Shown here in pieces: positions 18,002 to 25,024 of a stretch of 64,000 nt of DNA. Each line of letters begins with the position of its first letter. The stretch's first letter is position 1. Origin of the DNA: Burkholderiales bacterium PBB6 (lineage in GTDB: Bacteria > Pseudomonadota > Gammaproteobacteria > Burkholderiales > Burkholderiaceae_C); assembly GCA_002255925.1 (NCBI GenBank), contig NKIH01000004.1:124001-188000 (forward strand). Direction: 5' to 3'. The notes under the pieces were generated by a model. That model saw only the letters and a program-made list of their open reading frames with translations, had not been told where the DNA came from and searched no databases. The position numbers and the translations under genes were made by a program.

Positions 18002-18856
18002 TCAGGAAAAGCTGACCAGCACCACGCTGTCGCTGGCCACGCTGGCCCAGACGGGCGTGCCGGGCTCTGGCAGCTGTCCTTCTCCCGGGCCGGCGTACCA
18101 CAGCCCATGCCAGAGCCCATGCAGCAGCCCGCCGCCGGGCAAGGCCAGCGTCACGCCCACATGGGCGCTGCCCGGCCGGCAGGCCTGCAGCGTGCCCTGC
18201 CAGCGCGTCAAGTGGGCGGCGGCCCGCGGCTTGGTGGCGCGCACCTGCACCCAGGGCGCCTTGATGAGTGCGAACAGCGTCTGCCCGGGCGCCAGGCCCA
18301 TCTCGTGCACCGCCTCGGGCGTGACGCTGGCCAGCAGCGGGCCATCGGCGCCCAGGTCCAGTTGCACGTCGACCATGCCACCGCGGTCCACCAGTTGCAA
18401 CACCGTGGCGGCGAACTGGTTGCGGGCGCTGCTGCGCATGGTGAGGCGCCGCAGGTGGCTGCGCAGCGCCTCGGGGGTGCTGTCAGGCGGCAAGGTGCCG
18501 AGCCGGTTCAGCACATCCTGCTGCGAGCTGGCCATGGCCCGGTACAGTGCCATCAGCTGCCGGGCGTGGGCGGTCAGACGGGTGCCGCCGCCGCCCGCGC
18601 CGCCGGTGAGCCGCTCCACCAGCGGCGTGTCAGACAGGCTGCTCATCGTGTTGAGCATTTCCCACGCTGCCTTGTACGACATGGGCACATGGGCCGCCGC
18701 CCGATTGAGTGAGCCGTGCGCATCGATGGCCTCCAGCAGCCGCATGCGGGTGTCGTCCAGCAGGCTGCCCTGCGGGCCTTGCAGCGCAAAGTGTCCGGTC
18801 AGCGGGGTGGTGGCGGCCGCCTTGGCAGCCGTCGGTGGGCGACGCCGTTCAGTCAT
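18002..18856 (-). CDS. modE: Molybdate-responsive transcriptional regulator ModE
   Basis: 284 residues. The N-terminal winged helix-turn-helix matches ModE (LLEAIDAHGSLNRAAAHVPMSYKAAWEML, about 38-68), followed by the usual glycine-rich wing GGAGGGGTRLTAHARQLM. The C-terminal half holds two molybdate-binding TOBE-like modules; the first has SSARNQFAATVLQL and ends in ALIKAPWV, and the second is more degenerate. ModE represses molybdate uptake and activates molybdoenzyme genes when molybdate is bound. No modABC is in the window, but the gene is 0.5 kb from mobA and the molybdenum-dependent formate dehydrogenase island, which fits its role. No obvious ModE palindrome was found near the fdh genes. 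Confidence 0.85.
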   Translation of the reverse strand: MTERRRPPTAAKAAATTPLTGHFALQGPQGSLLDDTRMRLLEAIDAHGSLNRAAAHVPMSYKAAWEMLNTMSSLSDTPLVERLTGGAGGGGTRLTAHARQLMALYRAMASSQQDVLNRLGTLPPDSTPEALRSHLRRLTMRSSARNQFAATVLQLVDRGGMVDVQLDLGADGPLLASVTPEAVHEMGLAPGQTLFALIKAPWVQVRATKPRAAAHLTRWQGTLQACRPGSAHVGVTLALPGGGLLHGLWHGLWYAGPGEGQLPEPGTPVWASVASDSVVLVSFS

Positions 18857-18931
18857 GGGGGGCAGTGTAGGCAGCCCTGGCGCAAAACCTGCTGAGCATG
18901 AGGAAGAAGACCAACACCCATGGAGGCCATC

Positions 18932-19285
18932 ATGATCACTGCACCGTTGCTGGGCATCGTCCAGGAGACGGGCGACGCTGTCATCACGCTGCTGGGCGAT
19001 CAGGACCAGGGTGAACTGCTGGCCAGTGTCGCCACGCGGGCGGAAGTGGCGCAGCAGTTGTCAGCCCTGGCGTCGGTGATGCGCTCAGCCCCGGACAAAC
19101 TGGTCAAGGCGATGCCGGAGGTGGATTGGGCGGGCTGGGCTGGCGTGGGCGTCTCGCTGCGCTTCCCGGGGCCGGCTTTTGAGGATGCGCTGTGGTTCGG
19201 CGCGCATGCGCTGGTGCCGCACACCTTGGCCCGGCTGGCCGAATACCGGCAGAGTCGGCCGGAGTTGTTCAGGTGGTGGGGCTGA
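18932..19285 (+). CDS. Hypothetical small protein next to the mobA operon
   Basis: 117 residues, no signal peptide. It begins MITAPLLGIVQETGDAV and ends in an aromatic segment with RPELFRWWG. I do not recognise a family. The ATG at 18932 is chosen over the one at 18920 because GGAGG (18922-18926) sits 5 bases before it, and that Shine-Dalgarno sequence would lie inside the longer version. It is divergent from modE and converges on mobA, with the duplicated spacer at 19285-19356 between. Small proteins of this type are often seen near formate dehydrogenase or molybdenum cofactor genes, but no functional inference is safe. Confidence 0.6.
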   Translation: MITAPLLGIVQETGDAVITLLGDQDQGELLASVATRAEVAQQLSALASVMRSAPDKLVKAMPEVDWAGWAGVGVSLRFPGPAFEDALWFGAHALVPHTLARLAEYRQSRPELFRWWG

Positions 19286-19356
19286 GCCCGCAGCGCATTA
19301 GCCCGCAGCGGTTCAGCGCTTCAGCCGTTGGGCACTTCACCCGTTGGGCACGTCAC
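19285..19356. repeat. Two short tandem duplications between converging genes
   Basis: AGCCCGCAGCG occurs at 19285-19295 and GCCCGCAGCG again at 19301-19310. CCGTTGGGCACTTCAC (19325-19340) is followed directly by CCGTTGGGCACGTCAC (19341-19356) with one mismatch. The second pair overlaps the mobA stop codon. It looks like replication slippage. Confidence 0.7.
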
Positions 19357-19970
19357 CCCTGCAGGCGTCGCAGCTCTTCCGGCGTGTTGGCGTTGGCAAA
19401 CGCCGCGGCGTTGTCAAACACGACGGTGGCGCAGCGGTGCTGGGCCGTCCACACATCGATCTTGCGCTGACCTGATTGCGTGAACGCGACCAGGCTTTCC
19501 ATCAGCGAGGTCTTCATCAGGCAGAACACCGGCTGCACCTGCACCTTCAAGGTGCCATCGGCCGAGCCCTCGTCGGGCTCCATCGTGGCCGCCATGGCCA
19601 GATCCGCGTCCTCCGCTTCCAGCGCGGCTGCCAGGCGCTGCACCAGGTCGGGCGGAAAGTTCGGCGTGTCGCAAGGCACGGTCACGAGGTACGGGGTTTC
19701 GCTGCGCTCCAGCCCGGCCAGAAAGCCCGCCAGCGGACCGGGGAAATCGCTCACCGCATCCGGCCAGACCGGGACGCCCATCGACTCATAGGCGCCGAGG
19801 TTGCGGTTGGCATTGATCATCAGATGCCCCACCTGCTGCCCGAGTCGCAGCAGCGCGTGCATGGCCAGCGGCATGCCGAGGTGGTTCTGCAGGCCCTTGT
19901 CGACGCCGCCCATGCGGCTGCCGCGTCCGCCGGCCAGGATCAGGCCGGTGATGTCATCGGTGTTGATCAC
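19353..19970 (-). CDS. mobA: Molybdenum cofactor guanylyltransferase MobA
   Basis: 205 residues. The enzyme attaches GMP to Mo-molybdopterin to give the guanine dinucleotide cofactor used by DMSO-reductase-family enzymes such as formate dehydrogenase. The nucleotide-binding motif [17 protein letters not shown] is at about 11-27, and the [11 protein letters not shown] motif follows at about 100. The start is GTG at 19970, three bases after the stop of the TorD-like gene, so the two are tightly coupled at the end of the leftward operon. Length and motifs are normal. Its product would be consumed directly by the catalytic subunit encoded at 29113-32091. Confidence 0.95.
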   Translation of the reverse strand: MINTDDITGLILAGGRGSRMGGVDKGLQNHLGMPLAMHALLRLGQQVGHLMINANRNLGAYESMGVPVWPDAVSDFPGPLAGFLAGLERSETPYLVTVPCDTPNFPPDLVQRLAAALEAEDADLAMAATMEPDEGSADGTLKVQVQPVFCLMKTSLMESLVAFTQSGQRKIDVWTAQHRCATVVFDNAAAFANANTPEELRRLQG

Positions 19971-19973
19971 GCT

Positions 19974-20609
19974 TCAGCCCTCCAGCATGTCGAAGGCTTG
20001 TGTTTCCACCTGCATGAAGGCCTGGGTGAAGCCCGCCAGCTGCCGGTACAAGCGCGCCGCCGGGTGCACGGCCACGGTGTCGCAGAGCTTGCCGACCCAG
20101 GTTTGCAGGTGGTTGCGGAAGAAGCGGCGCTGCTGCTCCAGGTTGCAGGTGGCGATGTCGTCACCGGCGATGAGCCAGCGCATCACTTCCAGGCCGTAGG
20201 CGAGGTGGTCTTCGGTGTCGCCGGAGGTCTCGTCGCGGGTCAGGCCGAGCCGGGCGAGGTCGTCGCGCAGCACGGCCAGCGGCTTCTCGTTCAAGAAGCC
20301 CGCCAGGTAAAACGAGCCGAACAGGAAGACCTCGGGCTTGCCGACACCGCCGAACAGCGCATCAAACTCCAGCTTGGCATCGGCCTCGGTGGTGGCCCGC
20401 AGGGCGCCCACGAGTTGCTCCCACGGGCCTTCCAGAAAGGCGCCTGATTCGGGCGCCTGCGTCACGGCGACGCCGAACTGGCGCAGCAGGGCCTCATCGG
20501 GCGGCGCCAGCCACAGGCGGGCCAGCAGGCCGTACAGCTCGGCACGGGCCAGCTCTTCGCTGTCGTCGGCAGTGGCAAAGCTCAGGGAGCGCAGTTGGTC
20601 GGCGTTCAT
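19974..20609 (-). CDS. TorD/DmsD-family molybdoenzyme chaperone
   Basis: 211-residue all-helical cytoplasmic protein. The family binds twin-arginine leaders and aids cofactor insertion before export. Visible family features are ARAELYGLLARLWLAPPD at the N-terminus, the central EFDALFGGVGKPEVFLFGSFYL (compare the YxxLF...P segment of TorD proteins) and the helical C-terminal half with FFRNHLQTWVGKLC. The partner is probably the Tat-targeted formate dehydrogenase catalytic subunit of the same island, by context. It lies 13 bases after the ferredoxin gene and 3 bases before mobA, so it belongs to the leftward accessory operon. Confidence 0.88.
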   Translation of the reverse strand: MNADQLRSLSFATADDSEELARAELYGLLARLWLAPPDEALLRQFGVAVTQAPESGAFLEGPWEQLVGALRATTEADAKLEFDALFGGVGKPEVFLFGSFYLAGFLNEKPLAVLRDDLARLGLTRDETSGDTEDHLAYGLEVMRWLIAGDDIATCNLEQQRRFFRNHLQTWVGKLCDTVAVHPAARLYRQLAGFTQAFMQVETQAFDMLEG

Positions 20610-20622
20610 GGCGGTGTGCGTT

Positions 20623-22797
20623 TCAGAGCTTGGTGATGTGGGTCTGTTGCTGGTCGCTGAACATGTCGACGACGCGGCAGTCGTTGCACATCTTCAGGCG
20701 ATCGGCGGCGGCGCCCTGGAAGGCCGGATGGCCCGCCAGCTTGCCCAGCATGTTCTCGATGGCCTTCAGCGTGCCGAAGGGCTTGGCGCAGCGGATGCAG
20801 GCGAAGGGCGCAGCCTCATGCAGCACGCGGGCGCTCTTGCGGGCCTTGCCCTCGTCGGCCAGCCACAGGCGCGGCTCGAGCGTGATGGCGGTTTCCGGGC
20901 AGGTGCTGACGCACAGGCCGCATTGCACGCAGTTCTTCTCGATGAAGCGCAGCTGCGGCTTTTCGGTGTTGTCGGCCAGTGCGCCTTCGGGGCAGGCGCC
21001 CACGCAGGCCAGGCACAAGGTGCAGCGGTCGGTGTTGACCTGCAGGCTGCCAAACGGCGAGCCAGCCTTCGGCAGCGCGATGGCTTCCGGCTTGGTCGGG
21101 GCTTGCGAGAGCAGGTGGTCCAGCGCCATGTCGAGCGTGGCGCGCTTGTTGGCCTGGGTGGCCATGGCCAGCGGCTGGGCCACGGTGGCCGCGGGGGCGC
21201 AGCGCAGGGCGGTGTCCAGGCTGGCCAGGTCGCGCGCATCGCGGGCTTCCAGCAGGTGCAGGTGTTGGCCGTCAAAGCCCAGTGCGTGGAGGATGGCCTG
21301 GGCCACCGCCATCTGCTCAGTCAGGGCCTGGCGGTACTCGGGTGCTTCCTCGTCGGTCAGCAGCACCATGATCTGTGAGGCGCCCATCGCGATGGCCGAG
21401 AGCCACAGGTCCAGACCCATGCTGGCGGTGTGCCACACGGCCATCGGCAGCACGCGGGCGGGCACGCCGTGCACATCGGCCTGCGTGCGGGCGGCGCGGC
21501 CCAGCTCATCGATCAGCTGGGTGCCGGCGCCCTGGCTGTGCACCAGCAGCGCCGCGTGCTTGCCGCCGGCGCGCTGGTAGGTGCCCACCAGGGTGCGCAG
21601 GCGCTTGCCCATGTCGACGGTGTCGGGCGTGGCGTAGGCCAGCGCGCCGCTCGGGCACACGGTGGTGCAGGCGCCGCAGCCGACGCACAGGTGCGGCTCG
21701 ACGATGATGCCGCCGCCACCCCCCTGGGCGATCACCTGCTTGCTGACGCCCTTGAGCGAGGCATTGCTGCGGATGGCACTGGTCGAGCACACGTCGATGC
21801 AGGCACTGCAGCCGATCTGCTCATTGCGGCTGTGGGCGCACAGCTTGTGCGTGTAGTGGAAGAACTTGGGCTTGTCGAACTCGCCCACCATCTCGCGCAG
21901 TTGCAGCACGGCGTCCATCCGGCGGCGCTCGTCGCGGCCCGGGTGGAAATAGCCTTGCGGCGGCTGGTGCTGGCTGAAGGCAGGGGCTTCGCGCAGATCG
22001 AGCACCAGATCGAACGCTTCGGTGATCGTGGTCGCGCTGCGGTTGAAATCAATCGCGCCGGCCACCTCGCACACCTGCACGCAGGCGCGGTGGCTGTTGC
22101 AGCGGGCCAGGTCGACCTGGTAGCTGAAGTCGATCGCGCCTTCGGGGCAGACGTCGATGCAGGCATTGCAACGCGTGCACAGCTCGGCGTCGATCGGGTT
22201 GCCGGCCGACCACTGCGCCTCGAACTGACCCAGCCAGCCCGTCAGCCGGGTGAGTTGGCCCGTGTGCACCGGCCAGTCGCGCCGCTGGGGCAGGGCGCCG
22301 CCGGGGCCGTCGAGCAGCAGGGTCACGTACAGCTTGTCGGCCAGCAGCGTGGCCATGCGCACGGCGTCATCGGCGCTGCCGATCACCAGCGTGCGGCCAG
22401 ACGAGCGGTAGGGCACGGTGGCCACCGGCGTGGGGTCGGGCAGCTGGGCCGCGGCGATCAGGGCTGCTAGCTTGGGCGTGGCCTGGGCGCCGTCTTTCGA
22501 CCAGCCGCCGGTTTCACGCAGGTTGACGAAGCGGATCGGCCGTTCGGTGACCGGCTGGGTGCCTTCGGTGGCCGTGTTCAGGTCGAGGAAGAGCCGGCTC
22601 TCCTGGGTGCAGGCCACCAGCACATCGTCGCCCGACTTGGCGGCGCGCTGGAAGCTGCCCGCCTCGCGGCGGCACAGCAGCGAGTGGACCGTCTCCAGGC
22701 CGTCGGTATCAGCGCCCGGTGTCTTCGCCAGGGCCTGGCTCAGCGCGGGGGCGTTCAGCGGCAGGGTCCGGTTGCAGTCGCAAATCAGCGTTTTCAT
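20623..22797 (-). CDS. Large multi-cluster 4Fe-4S ferredoxin-type protein of the formate dehydrogenase island
   Basis: Cytoplasmic protein of 724 residues carrying several ferredoxin motifs: CTRCNACIDVCPEGAI (about 207), a second C-rich segment CNSHRACVQVCEVAGAI, CSACIDVCSTSAI, CVGCGACTTVCPSGAL (about 365), and a C-terminal pair CTLCLACVGACPEGAL and CVQCGLCVSTCPETAI (about 590-630). Two more CxxC pairs near the C-terminus (CIRCAKPFG; CNDCR) could bind metal. I count at least six cluster-like sites. Proteins of this type recur with FDH3-like formate dehydrogenases in betaproteobacteria; the electron partner is unknown. Its 5' end overlaps the DUF3306 gene by 89 bases in another frame. The ATG has no clear ribosome binding site, so coupling to the overlapping gene is likely. 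Confidence 0.88.
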   Translation of the reverse strand: MKTLICDCNRTLPLNAPALSQALAKTPGADTDGLETVHSLLCRREAGSFQRAAKSGDDVLVACTQESRLFLDLNTATEGTQPVTERPIRFVNLRETGGWSKDGAQATPKLAALIAAAQLPDPTPVATVPYRSSGRTLVIGSADDAVRMATLLADKLYVTLLLDGPGGALPQRRDWPVHTGQLTRLTGWLGQFEAQWSAGNPIDAELCTRCNACIDVCPEGAIDFSYQVDLARCNSHRACVQVCEVAGAIDFNRSATTITEAFDLVLDLREAPAFSQHQPPQGYFHPGRDERRRMDAVLQLREMVGEFDKPKFFHYTHKLCAHSRNEQIGCSACIDVCSTSAIRSNASLKGVSKQVIAQGGGGGIIVEPHLCVGCGACTTVCPSGALAYATPDTVDMGKRLRTLVGTYQRAGGKHAALLVHSQGAGTQLIDELGRAARTQADVHGVPARVLPMAVWHTASMGLDLWLSAIAMGASQIMVLLTDEEAPEYRQALTEQMAVAQAILHALGFDGQHLHLLEARDARDLASLDTALRCAPAATVAQPLAMATQANKRATLDMALDHLLSQAPTKPEAIALPKAGSPFGSLQVNTDRCTLCLACVGACPEGALADNTEKPQLRFIEKNCVQCGLCVSTCPETAITLEPRLWLADEGKARKSARVLHEAAPFACIRCAKPFGTLKAIENMLGKLAGHPAFQGAAADRLKMCNDCRVVDMFSDQQQTHITKL

Positions 22798-23341
22798 CGG
22801 GGGTGGGCTCGGGCAGGGTGGGCGTCTCGGAGCGATCGGCTTCGAGCGCGGGGGCTGTGTCGGGGTCGGCGGCGGTGGCCAGGTCGGCGTCGCCTGCCTC
22901 AGGGTCGGTCGGGTCTTTGCGGAACAGGCCGAGGGCCTCGCTCTGCACCATCTTTTCCAGCCAGCCTTCTGGCAGCGGGTCGGGCTGGCTGTAGTCGTCG
23001 ATGTAGATGTCGAGGCCGTCCATCACGTTGTAGTGCGGATCGGCGAACAGCTTCTTCAGCGCGGCATTCCGCACATCGGGATTCACGTCGCGCTGCACGA
23101 AGCGGCTGACTTCGTCGCCTACCTGCAGCTCGGCCACATCGGCCAGGGTGGGCGCGGGCGGCTGTGCGGGGTCGGTGGGCTCGGTGGCTGAAGCACCGGC
23201 AGGCGGCGTGTTGGCTGGTACCGGCGCTGGAGGTGCGACGGGCACCACGGCGGCCGCTTCAGCCTCCCGCACGTCCGCCTTGCGGCGCGACCAGCGCGAG
23301 AAAAATCCGCCAGCCGGGCGGTCGGATTCCGGGGCGCTCAT
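22709..23341 (-). CDS. DUF3306 protein of the formate dehydrogenase island
   Basis: 210 residues. A basic N-terminal GGFFSRWSRRKADVREAE and a Pro/Ala-rich linker are followed by the conserved core SRFVQRDVNPDVRNAALKKL, then LFADPHYNVMDGLDIYIDDYS. The C-terminal tail is acidic and low in complexity. It matches DUF3306, which with DUF3305 is a conserved companion of betaproteobacterial formate dehydrogenase operons; the molecular role is not established. The start at 23341 lies 13 bases after the DUF3305 stop. The last 89 bases overlap the ferredoxin gene, and the tail may exist mainly because of that overlap. Confidence 0.85.
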   Translation of the reverse strand: MSAPESDRPAGGFFSRWSRRKADVREAEAAAVVPVAPPAPVPANTPPAGASATEPTDPAQPPAPTLADVAELQVGDEVSRFVQRDVNPDVRNAALKKLFADPHYNVMDGLDIYIDDYSQPDPLPEGWLEKMVQSEALGLFRKDPTDPEAGDADLATAADPDTAPALEADRSETPTLPEPTPDENADLRLQPDPAAERPRAEPGPGEDTGR

Positions 23342-23354
23342 GGCCGAGGCTGCC

Positions 23355-23837
23355 TCAACGCTGGCCGGGGGCGCGGAACGAGGCCGGGCGCTTGCGCTGC
23401 TTGACCTCGGGGCGGTAGTTGGCGTCGGTCCAGGCCTGCAGCCACTCGCGCTCATCGGCACCCAGCGGCAGGTTGTCGACGCGCTCCTGCGCGTCCAGCA
23501 GCCGGCCCGCCTCGTTGTACGAGAGCGTGACCTGCTCAGGCCAGGCGCGCGACGGGTCTTCGTCATCGACCCGCCACATCACGAACCACACCGGCGCGCC
23601 ACTGGTGAGGTTGAGGTAGTAGCCCTCGCCCTCGTCGTGGAACAGCGTGACGTCGAACCCCGGGTACAGCGTCTGCGCCGTCTTGCCGTCGTCGCGCAGC
23701 ACACGCGGGGCGTCACCGAACAGGCCGGTATCGGGCACCACGTCGGCGATCACGAAGCGCCAGTCTTCCCAGACATTGGGCTGGTGCTGGCGCTCGATGA
23801 CCACCGCCACGCGCAGCTGGGGCAACGCTTCACGCAT
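23355..23837 (-). CDS. DUF3305 protein of the formate dehydrogenase island
   Basis: 160 residues, soluble, no signal. It matches DUF3305: VVIERQHQPNVWEDWRFVI at the N-terminus, TLFHDEGEGYYLNLTSGAPVWFVMWR in the middle and VTLSYNEAGRLLDAQERVDNL near the C-terminus. The family is a near-constant partner of DUF3306 beside formate dehydrogenase genes. Function unknown; a part in assembly or in controlling the enzyme is inferred from genomic association. It is the second gene of the leftward operon, nine bases after apbC. Confidence 0.87.
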   Translation of the reverse strand: MREALPQLRVAVVIERQHQPNVWEDWRFVIADVVPDTGLFGDAPRVLRDDGKTAQTLYPGFDVTLFHDEGEGYYLNLTSGAPVWFVMWRVDDEDPSRAWPEQVTLSYNEAGRLLDAQERVDNLPLGADEREWLQAWTDANYRPEVKQRKRPASFRAPGQR

Positions 23838-23846
23838 GCTCGTCGC

Positions 23847-24938
23847 TCAGGTGTTCTTCGACACGGTGATGGTCGGGAACTTCGACGAGAAGTCCTTGGT
23901 GCGCTGGGCGATCTTCACCGCCACCTGGCGCGCCACGGTCTTGTAGAGGCCGGAGATCTCGCCATCAGGCTCGCTCACCACGGTCGGGCGGCCGGCATCG
24001 GCCTGCACGCGGATCGACAGGTTCAGCGGCAGGGCGCCGAGGTAATCCACGCCGTAGTCGGTGGCCATCTTCTTGCCGCCATCGGCGCCGAAGATGTGTT
24101 CCATGTGGCCGCAGTTCGGGCAGCAATACACAGCCATGTTCTCGACGATGCCGAGGATGGGCACGCCCACCTTCTCGAACATCTTCAGGCCCTTCTTGGC
24201 GTCGAGCAGGGCGATGTCTTGCGGGGTGGTGACGATGACGGCGCCGGTGATCGGCACGCGCTGGCTCAGCGTCAGCTGGATGTCGCCGGTGCCCGGGGGC
24301 ATGTCGACGATCAGGTAATCCAGGTCGCCCCAGTTGGTCTGGCGCAGCAGCTGCTCCAGCGCCTGGGTGGCCATCGGGCCGCGCCAGATCATGGCGTCGT
24401 CTTCATTGATCAGGAAACCGATGGAGGCCACCTTGACGCCGTAGTTCTCCAGCGGCTCCATGGTCTTGCCGTCCAGGCTTTCCGGCCGGCCGGTGATGCC
24501 CATCATCATGGGCTGGCTCGGGCCGTAGATGTCGGCGTCCAGGATGCCGACCTTGGCGCCTTCGGCCGCCAGGGCCAGGGCCAGGTTGACGGTGGTGGTG
24601 CTCTTGCCCACCCCGCCCTTGCCCGAGGCCACGGCGATGATGTTCTTCACGCCCGGCAGCAGCGAAACGCCGCGCTGCACCTGGTGCGCCACGATCTTCA
24701 CGCTCAGGTTGACGCTGACGTTCTCCACGCCACCCACGCTGCGGGTGGCCGCGATCAGGGCCTTGCGCAGCGCCGGCATCTGGCTTTGCGCCGGGTAACC
24801 CAGTTCGACATCAAACGACACGTCGGTGCCGTCGATGCGAAGGTTCCTGACCTGCTTGGCCGACACGAAATCACGGCCGGTGTTGGGGTCGACCACGGTG
24901 GTCAGTGCGTCGAGGACAGCTTGTTCGGTCAGCGCCAT
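23847..24938 (-). CDS. apbC: Iron-sulfur cluster carrier protein ApbC/Mrp
   Basis: 363-residue P-loop NTPase that holds and delivers 4Fe-4S clusters. It has an N-terminal DUF59-like domain (VLDALTTVVDPNTGRDFV), then the deviant Walker A motif SGKGGVGKSTTTVNLA (about 107-122) and the cluster-binding pair CCPNCGH at about 265-270. ATG at 24938 is chosen from homology; a longer in-frame reading to 25166 would run over the operator palindrome and is rejected. It leads the leftward operon DUF3305-DUF3306-ferredoxin-TorD-mobA, which suggests dedicated cluster supply for the many Fe-S sites in this island. A candidate operator lies at 24990-25008, 52 bases before the start. Confidence 0.95.
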   Translation of the reverse strand: MALTEQAVLDALTTVVDPNTGRDFVSAKQVRNLRIDGTDVSFDVELGYPAQSQMPALRKALIAATRSVGGVENVSVNLSVKIVAHQVQRGVSLLPGVKNIIAVASGKGGVGKSTTTVNLALALAAEGAKVGILDADIYGPSQPMMMGITGRPESLDGKTMEPLENYGVKVASIGFLINEDDAMIWRGPMATQALEQLLRQTNWGDLDYLIVDMPPGTGDIQLTLSQRVPITGAVIVTTPQDIALLDAKKGLKMFEKVGVPILGIVENMAVYCCPNCGHMEHIFGADGGKKMATDYGVDYLGALPLNLSIRVQADAGRPTVVSEPDGEISGLYKTVARQVAVKIAQRTKDFSSKFPTITVSKNT

Positions 24939-24989
24939 GGTAGGTTCAGGTGTGCATAGGTAAAACGTGCGCGAGTCTACCGGCTGGCG

Positions 24990-25008
24990 TTGCGACAGCC
25001 TGTCGCAA
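24990..25008. promoter_or_regulatory. Palindromic operator candidate upstream of apbC operon
   Basis: TTGCGACAG-C-CTGTCGCAA is a perfect 19-bp palindrome centred 61 bases upstream of the apbC start, in the 86-base gap between the histidine kinase stop and apbC. It shares CGACA-N3-TGTCG with sites at 28642-28656 in front of the formate dehydrogenase operon. A -10-like TAGACT (minus strand) lies between it and apbC, so binding would overlap the -35 region. Proposed as the binding site of the response regulator at 27169-28590 (inference). Confidence 0.6.
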
Positions 25009-25024
25009 GGGCTTGCCTCAGGGT

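Noticed and set aside
22798-23566. Longer version of the DUF3306 protein starting at 23566
   Set aside because: The extra N-terminus is out-of-frame shadow of the DUF3305 gene (Arg/Ser-rich, no homology); the conserved protein starts at 23341.
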